From Hesseltinella vesiculosa (taxonomy: Eukaryota; Mucoromycota; Mucoromycetes; Mucorales; Cunninghamellaceae): a DNA stretch of 64,000 nucleotides. The position numbers and the translations under genes are program-made. The stretch spans positions 62,001-126,000 of the forward strand of contig MCGT01000037.1 in the NCBI GenBank assembly GCA_002104935.1, given 5' to 3'. Under the pieces are notes generated by a model. The model did no database searches. It worked only from the letters and a program-made list of their open reading frames with translations, and was not told the origin of the DNA. Shown here one piece after another: positions 44,739-56,699 of the stretch. How positions within the stretch are numbered: the first letter of the stretch is position 1; each line of letters opens with the position of its first letter.

Positions 44739-44838
44739 GCCTTCACTCTGCCTTCACTCTGCTTTGGCTCTGCTTTCACTCTGCTTTCACTCTGCTTTCA
44801 CTCTGCTTTCACTCTGCTTTCACTCTGCTTTCACTCTA
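44739..44838. repeat. 12-bp minisatellite (TTTCACTCTGC-type)
   Basis: About eight tandem copies of a 12-mer related to CTCTGCTTTCAC, more uniform toward the right end; early units have CC for TT or GG for CA. Confidence 0.95.
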
Positions 44839-45379
44839 TCAAGGAATGGCATGATAATTATGCCTGCTACGAATTAATTACCCACATTAAAATGAATGCT
44901 GCTTTATTTTTAGGCGCACTGAAACGTTGCTGAGTTTCCGGGTTTCATTTGATTTTGTTTTCTTTCCGCTGCAGTGTGGGTATCGACTCCTCGCTCAGGC
45001 CTTGCCACAAGTTCGGATCATCTGCTTGCTGTGATTCAATTGTACCGTACGGTACTGAAATCGTCGGTCTTGGCCAGGTTTCACCGAAACCATGGCGTCG
45101 TGTCACCTACCTGGCTGGCGCGCAGCGCCTAGATTTTTTTTTTCTTTTGGAGAGAGAGAGAGAGAGAGAGAGATCCAACAATGGCCATGAAAAATGATAA
45201 AAAATAAAAAAAGTATATGATACAGTACCATGGGAGATTACACCTGGGGCAGATCTACAGGCCAACTTGGGGGATTTATTCAGAATTTTGGCGGCAAAAA
45301 AAAAAAAGGTACAGAGAGAGAGAGAAAGGGGGGGGGGAATGAAAAAGAAAAGCAAGGTCAAGCCTCTACATCACGACGA
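44839..45379. other. Non-genic, 3' flank of the Crypton-like remnant
   Basis: Includes a (GA) microsatellite at about 45150-45173, an A run at 45296-45308 and a G run at 45330-45338. No gene recognised. Confidence 0.45.
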
Positions 45380-47960
45380 TCAAGCATTGCCATTTTGCTG
45401 CTTCAGGAAGTTGATCAAGCTGTTCAATGTCAGCTTTCTGTCCAGGCGGATTTGTTCTAGACGTTGAACAGCTTCGTCCATGGTCATGCCATCGTTCTTC
45501 ACCATCCTGTCCAAAGCACGAATGATGGTCCAGCGGCGTGAATAATACTTGCGTTCTTGAAAGTGCAATTTCGTTGTAGCAATAGCAATTTGGCGATGAT
45601 GGTGCCAAATAAATAAAAAATCATAATCATGATTAAAAAATCTTCCTCTCTGGTATCCCTCCCTGTTGTCGGAAAATCACAGCATCTTGCAGAAGGATTT
45701 CTCACATGACAATCACCAGTCGCAAGAAGCGCTCGGCACTGATAGAATATTGGACGCCGGTGGGGCGACGGGAGCCTTTAGCAAGAAGGATCTTCGACAG
45801 CCAAGGATCAGCTTCAGGAAACACTTGGTTTTTCAAGGAGTCAGGGGGGAAACCGATGCCCTGGAGAGCCAGTACTCTCCTTTTCTACCAGGGAAGCCAT
45901 TCATGATCATGATTGTAGCCCGTGGGAGGATATTCAAGTAGCATTGCTCCATGCTCTGGTGATTCCTAATTGAAAAAAAAAAAAGTGAGAGGGCGTCGAG
46001 GCTCATCCCACCCCTCCATTTTTCTGTACCAATGCCCAAGACGGCGAAGCTGAGCCTCCGTGGCATCATCAAATTCAGCTTGCCTGGCGCCGCTGCCATT
46101 GCCAGCATGGGTTTTGTGCGAACGACCAATGCTCAATGCGTCGAATGCCCGGTTGACGGCAGTGAGATGGTGGTGAAGACCATTTCTTTGCGCAAGTCGT
46201 TAGCCTTGCAAACCATGATATCGAACCAGGCCCTGTTATTTTCGAAGCTGGGGAACGGTTGATCAGACAGATGCCATCGACATTCTTGATTTGCAAAATT
46301 GTGTTTTGCTGAGGCAGCCTTGTTACTGCCTCGTCGAGGAATGGAGCATTTCTGACCTGGGCTTTGCCATGTACTAGCACCATGCTGATTATCTTCATTG
46401 GGAGGACAATTCAGGTAGTATAGCACGGATGTTAATTCAGTGTTGCCTGGTTGAATGATACATTTGCTTCTGGCAAGAACACTTCAAGATAAAAAAAGTT
46501 CAGAGCAATGGTACCAAAGGCGCATTTCCAGACGTCCTTGTGGAGTAGAGCACCTTGCCAAGTGGCGTCGTGTTCCCCTTATCCATACGAAGCATGGCTA
46601 CAAAGCATCGGGTAGGCCCTTCCCCTTCAAACTCCAAGTCCACCAAGTTGGCTAGTTCTAGTGCACGAGTGGTCTGCCCCCGTTAAAGCATGGTGTGCTG
46701 CATCAAAAACATCATGCGGTCGAAGATGAGTTCGTTGCTTTGGCTGAGAGCGACAGGCAGCGGGAAGGACGGGTGAACCATCAAGGCTTTCTCGGCGGGG
46801 ACAGCATACAATGGATGAACCATTAATGCGGAAGTAGTAACTGCTTCATTGACAATGGGAGGTGGCACATCGGTGGCAGGTAGGTTAAGCAAAGTCACAA
46901 GCACTCCGAAAATCATCGTAGTAAATCTGTGAGGAAAAAAAAATCGCAGATAGGCTTCCCCAGATCCAAGCTCAAAATAATACTTTGATGCCTTGGCCAG
47001 CTCCTCGGCTGTATAACCATCATGAGGACCGTTGACGCCTCGATCTTCAAAATTGTCACGGCGGCGCTGCTGCTCCTTGCGCTTTCGACTTGTGAGCCAC
47101 ATGTTCAATGCATGGCCGCGGATCATTGTGTTGGTGTCTGCTTTCGCGACACCTGCTCGGGGTGCAGGTCAACAAGGGCTTTGATGTGATGTTCGATGGA
47201 TGCCAGAGAGAGCGCCTTGACGGTAGCGGCAGAGCCATGAGCGTCACTCCCAACCGGTTGTTTGCCACGTTTAATAAAGTTTCCTTTTCGTTCGACTTCT
47301 TCCTCCAATATCGAATCAACTTTTCTTCCGTAACAATCTCCCCATCGCGGTAACGCTTTTGTTGGCAAAAACGCTTAGTTTTATGAGTTGTCAGGAATAA
47401 GATCGTCAATATATTAATTGATATGTATTGTAATACAGCAGTCTCACCTTGAATCGTGCTTGTCTGGCTTCATAAGCCATCCTTGTGCTAGCTGGCCGAG
47501 CTTCCTTCTGCAAGGTCAATCATTTCCCCATTTTCACCCAATCCTTCATGCTTGTCTGTTACGATTGGGGTTAACCATTTGATATTGATAGAGAGTGAGT
47601 GAGTGAGAGTGAGTGGGAGTGAGGAGAAAGAGAGGTGGGTATGGGTCGTGGTGGGAAAAATAAAAAAAAACCCCCTTTTTCGTTTCCAAGGTGACACCAG
47701 CACGGTTCCATGGACCCTTTTATTGAGGTGTGATTCAGACTGAAAAATACTCTGGTATCTTTCAATGAATTTCACTCAACAAGCTACTAATACCTTGTGT
47801 ACGTTTCGCAGTCTCCCCGACGTGTGACAGAGCCGCCTTTCCCTGCTTAAAAGCCTGTGATTCAGTGACCATTTGTGATTTGAGGTGTCGATACTGGAGT
47901 GCCCAGCTGGCCACTAGCTGATGGCACATTTTGGTAGCCTGTCACATGTTTGAAGCATGC
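45380..47960 (-). mobile_element. Decayed Crypton-like element (tyrosine recombinase plus GCR1_C-like domain)
   Basis: Ordered minus-strand fragments match the layout of fungal tyrosine-recombinase (Crypton/Ndc10-like) proteins. In order they are: a coding-like stretch at about 47945-47795 (SWALQYRHLKSQMVTESQAF); a clean exon at 47448-47507 (ARPASTRMAYEARQARFK); RYRDGEIVTEEKLIRY then, after a one-base shift near 47305, EEEVERKGNFIKRGKQ; RKEQQRRRDNFEDRGVNGPH and DGYTAEELAK (47080-46990); EGEGPTRCFVAMLRMDKGN (about 46650-46590); HKDVWKCAFGTIALNFF (about 46540-46490); NNRAWFDIMVCKAND; THAGNGSGARQAEF and QLRRLGHWY (46130-46030); MEQCYLNILPRATIMIMNG with the likely catalytic Tyr (45950-45890); and a terminal GCR1_C-like block, KYYSRRWTIIRALDRMVKND (45568-45380). 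Multiple frameshifts and stops and an apparently lost catalytic Arg (NGSGAR where RGSGAR is expected) show that it is dead. Confidence 0.72.
47587..47632. repeat. GAGTGA-type microsatellite
   Basis: Imperfect tandem GAGAGTGA/GAGTGA units, inside what would be an enlarged intron of the Crypton-like remnant. Confidence 0.85.
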
Positions 47961-48207
47961 CCAACTGGGAGTTTCCCGATCCACAGAGTCAGATCAAAGT
48001 GCGTCATTTATGCAAAAAAAAAAAAAATAATAACGTGTAAGAGCATGTGGTAAGGGTAATAGTGTACGATCAACGCTGAAAAAAAAAAAAAAAGTATGTA
48101 TAAAATGTGTGGTGATGGAGGTGGGATGAGGCAAAAAAAAAAAATAATAATAATAATATAAACGATCAAAGCAAAAATAGGAGGCGGTGGATCCAGAGAG
48201 GGATGGT
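47961..48207. other. Intergenic with A and AAT runs
   Basis: A runs at 48015-48027, 48079-48093 and 48134-48143, followed by AAT repeats. No gene. Confidence 0.4.
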
Positions 48208-51200
48208 TCAGTCAGTTTGCATCATGTCGGAAGTGGCAGACGAGGCGGTGGTTGAAGAGGCAGCCGTGCCGTTTTTCCTGACCTTGGCTTTGGATTTCTT
48301 ACTAGGGCGCTTGGCGGTAGAAGTAAATGTGTCGCTTTCGTCAAAGCCATACATGGTTTTGGACTTGCGGGTGGCTCTGGTTTCGGACGAGTACATTTTC
48401 CACTCGCTGAGAAGGCCAGTGTGGACATCCTCTTGTTCGATCCAGTTCAGCAATTGATCAGCGGTGGCGCGGTCCTGTGGGTTGCGTTTCAGCAACATTA
48501 GCAGTAGTTTGCGACTAAGTTCGCCCTGGACTTCATGCTCAAGCGCACGTTGGATCCGGTAGTCATCCTCGGCAATGTAGCGTAAGCCTTGCAAATCGGT
48601 GTCCAAGATCCCTCGCCAGGGCTCAGTCTCGGTAAAGATTTTCCAGATCATCACGCCGATCGAATACATGTCTTCCGCCTTTGGATGGATCAAGTGCTTC
48701 AGGACCTGGGTGTCTGTCCTTGACTTGGGTAAAGTTTGGATTGATCTAAATTTGTAGAACAAAAAAAAAAAAAAAAAGGATTAAGCAACATGAGGTTTCC
48801 TTGGTATGCAGAGGTTTTTTTTTTCATCTTTACCTATACATGCGGTAGCCATGGTCTGGTTTGGCTTTAATCCATGGCAGCTTGTCACACCATTCGTCCA
48901 GCTCTTCCTTTGTTTCGGGCACAATGTCGCCATCGTATTCGCCAAGGCCTCGAGGCACATCGACAAACCATTGCTGGACATCCGCTTTTTCACAAAACAC
49001 GGCCTTGCCAAAATCGATCAGGTACAGGCAGATGTTGCTGGATCCATCTTCTAATTCGCCCTCGACGTTGTTGACCATGATATTGACTTCCGACAAGTCG
49101 CGATGGGCCAGGCCGGCGGCATGAATGGTCTTCATACACACCAGCATTTGATGAATCACATGATATTTTTGATAAGCACTCAGTCGATGGTGAGAGTGGG
49201 CGTGGGTATATTGCTTCAACGTGGTTTGGTACCTAAGTAACGTGTGAGCTCTTCCAGCTCATTCTGTATTTTTATTTTTACCTTTCCATAGAGAGGCCAA
49301 CAATGTCGCCATTGTCGTTGTGTAAGATTTCGCATAATTGGGCCATGTGTGGCAAGTTCCGTAGTTTCCTAGAGCCAAAGATAAAAAAAAAAATGAGGTC
49401 GCATGTTTAGCCTTGTATGTGGTTGCCTTACATCAAGCAGGCAACTTCGGTGATGCGTTGATGCATGGTCATTTGTCGAAAGGTTTGGACGACAACGTCT
49501 TGCAAAAAGTAAACTTGCTTGAAAAAGCCTTCCGAATCCGGAGCAGCCCAATGAAGACCCTCATATTTCTGCTGGACATTGACAATGTGGGCTCCTTTTG
49601 TTTCACATCCTGCAGGGGGGGGGGGATGAGCAAGCAAATCTTTAGCTTTTTGTTTCTTTCTTACTTTCTAAAAGACGCTGCCAGACTTCATGGAGCATTT
49701 CTGATTCGGGCTTGTTGGAAGGAGAGATGGCCATGGGAGAGGATTTGAGAGGCTGGAGAGGAGACTGAGGCGTCGAGGCAAACGAGTCGGGCGAGAGAGT
49801 CGAGGACGGCTGGCGGTCTTCTGGGGTGGAGAGGGGCGAGGAGGTGGAGGAACGATGGGGTTCTTTTTTGAAGACAGGCGATGCAGTTTTGGGGTGTCCA
49901 GGCTTGGGATGTTTTTGGGACGGTGACCTGGACTTTTTCTTGTTACGGATTAGCTGCGAAGAGGTCGCTTGTGTTGGGGGTTGGGGTGTGGAAGAAGCGG
50001 CCAGGAGGAGATCGTCCAAGTCATCATCGTTGTCATCGATGGGCAGATCAAGGATCTGCTGAACCATTTTCTTGAGCATGCGCTTTGTTTCCAGCTTGGA
50101 AGCGTTGCTTTGAAGCAGCTTGGCCGAGGTAGCAGGCGGGGCGGGTGGGGCGGGTTGCTGATAAGGCTGAGGGAAGCCATGGGGTTGGTGATGGTGCTGG
50201 TGATGGTGGTGAGGTGGATCGTCGGTGATCATGAGCTTGGAGGTGGCGTACATGCGTCGGAAATAGTCGCGTTCAATGACTTCGTTGACGTGAAACTCCA
50301 GTTGCTCAATCAAGCGCAGTGGGCGGAGGTGCATCCAGCCTCGGGCGGCAAAGTCGTCGGTCTGATCGATGTCGTGGAGGGTACTGGCCGGGTAGGTCAG
50401 GACCACGTCGGTGATGATCTTGTAGTGCTTTGAGCGGACGCGGGTAGTGCGGGTGTTGTAGAAGATGGCAAGCACACCATGGGCACGGACCTGGCGCAAC
50501 AGGGTGCGGTTCTTGGCAATGTAAAAGCGCGGTACAGGTGGGTGGTTGCCAAAAGGGTCTTGCTTCATTTCCTCCAAGGCTTGAAAAAAGGGTCCATTCA
50601 ATTGCAGATAGAGCTGTTTGTCGTTGGTCAGGCCTTTGGGTTTTTTGGCCTTGTCTTCAAAAGGCGACATGGCGGCAATGCCATAGACAATCCTTTTGTG
50701 GTAGAAAGACCTTAGAAAAATGCCCCATTGCCTTTCGCTGCTCCTGACTTACGTTTGCTTGGAGAACACTTGGGACATAGGAGGGTAGGCAAAATCACCT
50801 TCTTCGGGTAAAGAATCAGAGACATCAAAGCGGAAATCGGTGGTGCCTGATTTCCTATTGGCATGAAACAGGTGACACATATCAGTATGATTTTCTCCAG
50901 CTTGCACTTTTTTTATGAGGGGATCTTACCCAACCTGTTTCTTGATGTCCAAGACAACCTTATAAAAGAGTAGTTCGAGATTTTCGGCATGTTTGGGGAT
51001 GGTGCCGACGCTGCCGTGGAAGGCTTTGGCGTTTTTCCAGATCAGTTGCATGTCTTGCTCAAACTTGGCAAAGCGGGTGTACAGGCCGGACCAGATGTTA
51101 TGCTCGATGGTGGACAGGTCCATGGGGTATCGGACTTCTTGGTGGTAAAAGACAGCCGAGGTGGGCACGGGTTGGATAAAGGGCCAGCAATGGGGTGTGG

Positions 51201-53017
51201 ATAGAAGGGTGTTGAGGATGAACCGGTACAGTCGTAAGAACAGACGGGTGACGTGGTTGGGGGTGTGATAGGTGGCAGTGGACAGATCATAGATGGTCTT
51301 GTTGCCTTGTTTGACAGGGCCAGAGGCACGGGCAATGTTGGCTTGGGTGGCGGTTGGGGCTGGCGTGGTGCCGTTGCCGTTGCAGGAGGAGGACTGGATG
51401 GTGTGGATGACAATGTTCTTTGTTTTGAGGGCAGCGACAATCATCCTTTGGAGGGCGACGAGATCGCCGTTGCAGATTTGCGAGCCGACGGTCTGTGCCA
51501 CGTCCTTGTCACCCGAAGTGCCGAGGATCATCTTGGTGATGAGTTGCATGGCGGTGGGCGGCAGCACTTGCTCTGCGTCGGTAGGAAACGATTCGTCAAT
51601 ATCGACGGCTGGGAGCTCTTCCAGCGCCATGGTGACGCCCAGGGATCGTAGTACCATGATGGTCAGTTTCTGCAGGTTGACAAGATCCAGCTCGGGTTTC
51701 ATAGGATCCTTGTCGTCACGTTCGCAAGGCTTGGGGCTTTCGGGCTTTCGTTTGGCCAAGTGTAGGCGCAGCTGGGGTCGGGGCAACGTCATATGAAGTG
51801 GCGCCGGGGGAGCAGGCGCAGACACAGGTGCTGACGCGGCCAAGGATGGCTGCTGTTGTTGGTGACCAAGGGACGGTAAGGGGGCTGATGGTTGGCTGGC
51901 AGGGGGTTTCGTGGCGGGAGGCAGCTGCTGGGGTGTGGAGGGTGGCGACGATAGCAAGGAAAAGGGAGTGGGTTTAGCAGGTTGCTGCTGCTGCTGTTGG
52001 GAGGTGGATGCAGGCGATGATTGGAGGTGGATGCGATAGGGGTGAGGGTTGATAGCCGAAGCGGGGGGTTTTGGGCTGAAGGTAGGTGAGGAGGCAGGTG
52101 GATGGACCGGTGGCTGTTGGGTCCGAGGTGGCTGTGGTGAAGGTGGTTGGGGTCGTTGTTGCAATGGTGGTGAATGAACCGGGCCAAGCTGGATAGCAGA
52201 CCTTTGCATTGGTGCAGAAAAAGGGGCGGGGGCTGACAAAGACGAGGTTCGGGAAGGACTAGGCGGTGGTCGGGGGGCAGCGGATCGAGAGGGTGATTGC
52301 TGTTGCTGTGGCCGAGCAGAGGGAGCCGTGGTAGGTCGTGGTGGATATGTTTCTTGATAGGGTGGCCGAGGATTGGTATAAGGAAACGAAGAGGCTGGAG
52401 AGCTGGCATTAGGTGAGGCGGCTGTGGCGCCATAGGATGGGGCAGTCGAGGATGCTTGGCCAAAAGGAACACGGTAGATGGCAGCAGGATCCACCATGTA
52501 CGAATCGATTGTTTGATCCATAAAGGCGTGTCGTTTTGAAGTGTCTTGATCAAAAGTAGCCGAGGAGCGAGTTCGTTTCCTAGCGGGGCTCGCAGCCGTG
52601 TTCTCCATAGTCGGCGAGGACTGTTCTTCCTTGATTTCTAAAGAGGTAGAAAAAAAAATGAGACAACGCCTTCAACGCCACATGCGCCAGGTAAATAAAA
52701 GAGTGGGTTGCCCTCTTGTCCTTACCTTGGGAGGAATAAGCGTTGAAAGATGGTCGTTGGGAAAAGGAAGATGGCATGAAGATTTGCGAAGGTTGTTGCT
52801 GCTCCTGTTGCTGCATGGCTAGACTCTGTTGAAAGAGTTTATCGACCTCGTCCTGGAAAGAGTCGTCCATAGATGGCATGGTGGTTGGTGGAGCCGCAGA
52901 CGACGGTTGAGATGTTGGCTGAGAGGGAGGATCGACACCTTGAAGTTTCCAAAACAACACCTGGTCAATCCCGTTCATGGAGCCGTCGTTGTTGTCTGGC
53001 AAAGACCAGTCCTCCAT
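48208..53017 (-). CDS. Bromodomain protein fused to a protein-kinase-like domain
   Basis: One multi-exon gene read from MEDWSLPDNN (53017). The N-terminal 300 residues are Pro/Gln/Ser-rich. A conserved helical region follows (QKLTIMVLRSLGVTMALEEL), then a bromodomain (LSTPHCWPFIQPVPTSAVFY, VRYPMDLSTIEHNI, FEQDMQLIWKNAKAFHG, about 51230-50940). The exon end (KKQVG, GTAAGA donor at 50928) joins in frame to KSGTTDFRFDVSD after an acceptor at about 50860, and a further clean intron leads to SFYHKRIVYGIAAM. The C-terminal half has an eukaryotic-kinase-like domain: ERYQTTLKQY, HAAGLAHRDLSEVNIMV (HRD with catalytic Asp and Asn), YLIDFGKAVF (DFG), EDMYSIGVMIWKIFTETEPW, NPQDRATADQLL, with a basic tail. 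The beta-3 Lys and glycine loop are not obvious. If the 50928 donor is unused, the bromodomain ORF stops at 50926 and the kinase starts near 50880. Confidence 0.75.
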
Positions 53018-53716
53018 CTTGTTGCAATAATATAAAAATAATAATAATAAAAAGAAAGAGAACCCCTTCCCAAATGAGACAAAAAGGGATAAAAAAAAAT
53101 AAAAGTTGAAAGAGACAAAAAAAAAAATAAGGTGGGAGCAAAAAGAGGGGGGGGAGAAGATTAAAAAAAAAAAAAAAAGGACGAGCGATGATTCCTAGAC
53201 TTTTAACAATGAAAATAGAGTGTTATTGATCCACCGTTTTCATAACAGTGTATCATTAGATGTTTACCTGTGGCCAAAACAGAAAGCAAAAAAAAAAAAA
53301 AAAGTCTATAAGCTATTTACAGGAATAAGACAAAAAAAAGGTGATGCACCCTTCTTTAAAAGAAGCGCAAAATGGCAAACGGTAAAAAAAGGGAAAAGAG
53401 TAGGGGAGGTCCAAAGTCAAATGGAAGGAAAACAAGAGGGAAAGCCAAACAGCAAGAAGAAGAAAAAAAATTGAAATTCAGCACTCACCTTGCAAGTGAC
53501 GTTTGGTGCCTGCTGCTGGCTTCATTTTTTGTGTCACCGTGCCCGAAAAGGTGTTTTTGTCATGCCAGTGCACTTTTCTTGCCCCTTCTTTTTTTTTTGT
53601 ATAAAGGAATAGAAGCCATCCTTACTTCTTTTTCGTTTTCTTTAAAGCGGACAGACTCTGGAAGAATTCAGAATTTTCCTGTCCTTATCATTTTTACCAA
53701 TCTGACGGTCAATCCA
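53018..53716. other. Divergent intergenic region
   Basis: Upstream DNA of the bromodomain-kinase and Sec7 genes, with A runs (53164-53178, 53289-53303) and a T run (53588-53598). A plus-strand frame is open from 53372, but its composition (Lys/Arg/Gly) looks non-coding before 53717. Confidence 0.4.
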
Positions 53717-56166
53717 ATGCCATGCCAATGTAAGCCAGCCTTTTTCTGCATCTGTTTGACACTAAACTTTTATCGCCAAGGTCAATCTGTTTCCACCGAT
53801 GCCAGTCTAGCCTTGGGAACGTCCAAGAGCTCGTGTAAAAAAGGCTGGAAGAGCTGTCTTTCCAAAAAATGGCACAGTGTCACTGAGTCCCTTTGTCAAC
53901 AAAGAGCCTTGTCCATGGCACAGGTAGCGCCGATCGCCTCCCCCGTTGGTCTACCCACTGTTGATCTTTGTGGGACTTGGAAAAGCTTCCAGTCCAGCCA
54001 CACTGACACATCCACAGCCTCGGTCTATAGCACCTTTGGCGCTGACCCCTTACTGGCCGCTGAGGCACCTGCCATCGCCGAGGGGCCAACCGTGACTGAG
54101 GCTTCAGCTCAAACCCAAGCACGTGGCGTCCTCCACGACACGTCTTTAGATCCAAAAGCCATAGCTGATTCGTTCTGGCGCACCCCAGCCAAGATGTCCA
54201 TGGTGTGTCCACCGGATGCCATGGCCAAATGGTTAGGTGATCCGTAACTATGCCTTTCTCCTATTTTTTTTTTCCTCTTCTCACATGCGTTTTTTTTTTT
54301 TTTTTTTTTTTTTAGGGGAGACCTCCAAACCCAAGTTCTGTCATTGTTCATGGAAAACTTTAATTTCACGCAAACGTTGGATCAAGCCTTCCGATATCTG
54401 TGCAAAAAACTGTATCTCAAAGCCGAAAGTCAGCAAATCGATCGAATCATCAGTGCGTTTGCTCAACGGTTTTGGCAATGCCAGCCCGATCCTTTTTATG
54501 GTCATCCAGGTAAACGCTGAGAAGAAAAAGGGATCAGCCTCGGTCTGAGATTCAAAGATTGGAGCACAGCCTCCCCCCCCTTTTTTCATGACATGCCACT
54601 CACACTCCCTTTTTTTTACATGAACAATAGATGCGATCCATGCATTGACTTATGCAATGCTTTTGCTAAACACTGACTTGCACTTGCTGCCTAACCACCG
54701 CCAAAAGATGACACGTGCAGCATTTGTCAAGAACACCATGGCCACCTTGCGAGAACTCTTGGCAGTGAAACGTGAGCCATGTTTGTCGGCCGTTCTTGAA
54801 GAAGAGTCTGATCTGTTAACCCCAGGCAAGCTGGCTGAATCGGGCGGTCGGCGCCATAGCTTGGGCACGAGCTGCCTCCAAGTAGGCCGATCTCCTTTTG
54901 CCATGCCCAAACACCGATCTCTGATGGATCTCGCAAGATATCTCAGCGGCCAATCTCATCCCTTTCAGGAGCGCCAAAGGGACGATCGGATGGAAGAGTA
55001 TCTCAAAGTATGTATGAAAAAAAAAAAGTACGGGGGCAAAAAAAAAAAAAAATCTCTCTCACGGAGTGTCTACTCACTGTGGCTTGCTCAAAAAATAGGA
55101 GTTGTATGGAAGGATCAAGTCTCAAAGGATTGAACAGCCCGACCTGCCTAAACAAGAAGGGCTGCCAAAAGCTGGCCATGGCCGATTGACGTCGGCGTCA
55201 ACCATGTCGTCCAGCTGCTTCTTCGGTGCCCAGAGTCAAGATTATGAAGCCATGCATGGATGGGTCTTTGTGAAAAAAAAGTCAATGTCGACATGGGCTC
55301 GGTGCTATTTGATCGCAAGATCTGGGCAACTGATCTTTCAAGAAATCCAAGCTCGCTGGCGATTGAGCTGGGCCGCAGCGAAAAAGGTAAGGAGGGCATC
55401 CTACCAAAAAAAAAAAAAAAAAAAAAAAACGGGCGGCAACTGAAGGGTTCTTTTCATGAAACGAATAGGACACCTGTTTTACATTAGCCCACGGTTTGGC
55501 GTGGCAGCTACCGCCCTATGAAGGTGATTTTTGCTGGCAAGAGGCAGACAATCGATCAAGTTGGCGATTTCATGCAGGAACAGGTGACCAAGCCAAGCAG
55601 TGGGTCAGCACGCTGAACTTCTGGGCAGCTTTGCACAGTGTAGCACCGCTGGCTGGTGCGCTGACCAACGTGGACTACGGATGGTCTTGCACGACAGACA
55701 ATCCTCTTTATCATGGGAACAATCCTGCCAAGCGATGCCCCATGACAACCTTGCTGATCTGGACAAGGAAGAAAACCGTCGGACTTTTTCCCGAGATCTC
55801 CGAGGACGACTTGCCGGTCTGGTGCCCACCAGGCTCGCCTGCGCTGCAACTTCTGACCTTACCTACCCCTCAAGACCAACTCACCGCCATCCATCATTAT
55901 TTGCAAAGACTGGCCAACGATGCATCCTTGCACCAACGCTGTCGAGCCGTCATTGACAAAAAAGTAAAAAAAAAAAAAAAAAACAGCCTAGCTAAATTTG
56001 GAACCTGCTCACCCTTTTTTTTTGTGCTTGTCCAAAGTTTACTTTTCATTCAGCCAATCGCCAGGTGGCAATCACGAACTGGCAAGCCAAGATGGACTAC
56101 CTCTTGTTTGAAACAGTCAAGTTCGAGGTCTATCAGCATACCCTTTCCAGCCTGACCAACACTTGA
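53717..56166 (+). CDS. Sec7-PH Arf guanine nucleotide exchange factor, EFA6/PSD type
   Basis: Predicted GEF for an Arf6-like GTPase at the plasma membrane. The start at 53717 (MPCQ) is tentative; a small intron (about 53730-53780) may follow. The Sec7 domain spans introns at about 54235-54315, 54510-54630: VLSLFMENFNFTQTLDQAFR, IDRIISAFAQRFWQCQPDPF, DAIHALTYAMLLLNTDLHLL and KMTRAAFVKNTMATLREL. The ALTYAMLLLNTDLH motif with its downstream Met-Thr-Phe pattern is the catalytic motif 1/2 region, with the glutamic-finger position to be checked. A PH domain follows: YEAMHGWVFVKKKSMSTWAR CYLI then RSSWRFHAGTGDQAKQWVST LNFWAA. The C-terminal coiled coil NWQAKMDYLLFETVKFEVYQ is typical of EFA6/PSD. 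About 620 residues. T/A-run introns are frequent (55405-55429, 55963-55983). Confidence 0.85.
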
Positions 56167-56336
56167 ACCTTTTTTTTTTTTTTTTTTTCACCCAGGACCC
56201 TGACTTTGTACGTTTTGGCGTCCTGCCAATAATAAAGAAAAAAAACTGGGTTGGTCATTTTTTATTGTTTCTTCACATGGCGGGTAAAGAGGACGTTTGT
56301 GTGACGGAGTACGATAATATTGCTTTTGTAAAATGA

Positions 56337-56699
56337 TTATGCAATCAAAAATGCAGATGCAACAAGGCAGAGAAGATCTGAGAGCTGGGACAAATGAAGA
56401 CGAGGGGTGTCGCCCGAGATCCTTAAATGGCCATTTTCCCCGATGGAATCGTCAGGAATGGGCGCCGACATGGGTTGGCCGCTGTTACTTGGGCGAGGGT
56501 TATTGACGGTTGGGGTGGCCGGGGTGCTTATGTTATGGGATATGGAAACATTGGCTGGCATGCTTGTAGAGGAAGAAGTAGTAGAAGTGGAAGAAGCGTC
56601 GGACGTGGCTGAGGAGGAAGGAGAGGTGGTGGTGGTGGATTGGGCTTGGACCAGGACCAACACAACCATGATCAGTGCTACTAGCCTATGTTGTCGCAT
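56337..56699 (-). CDS. Small Ser/Thr-rich secreted protein, probable GPI-anchored wall protein
   Basis: 120 residues from the Met at 56699 (MRQHRLVALIMVVLVLVQAQ), chosen because it gives a signal peptide ending at AQ-S. The mature region is a Ser/Thr-rich, O-glycosylation-prone stretch, then NVSISHNIS with sequons, a short mixed region (SGQPMSAPIPDDSIGENGHL) and a hydrophobic C-terminal tail (LLCLVASAFLIA), as required for a GPI signal. An upstream in-frame Met at 56750 adds a non-signal extension. Single exon. No family recognised; likely a cell-surface mannoprotein-like protein. Confidence 0.65.
   Translation of the reverse strand: MRQHRLVALIMVVLVLVQAQSTTTTSPSSSATSDASSTSTTSSSTSMPANVSISHNISTPATPTVNNPRPSNSGQPMSAPIPDDSIGENGHLRISGDTPRLHLSQLSDLLCLVASAFLIA

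Noticed and set aside
51789..52553. 254-codon minus ORF overlapping the bromodomain gene's N-terminus
   Set aside because: Alternate-frame reading of Pro/Gln/Ser-rich repeats; no domain.
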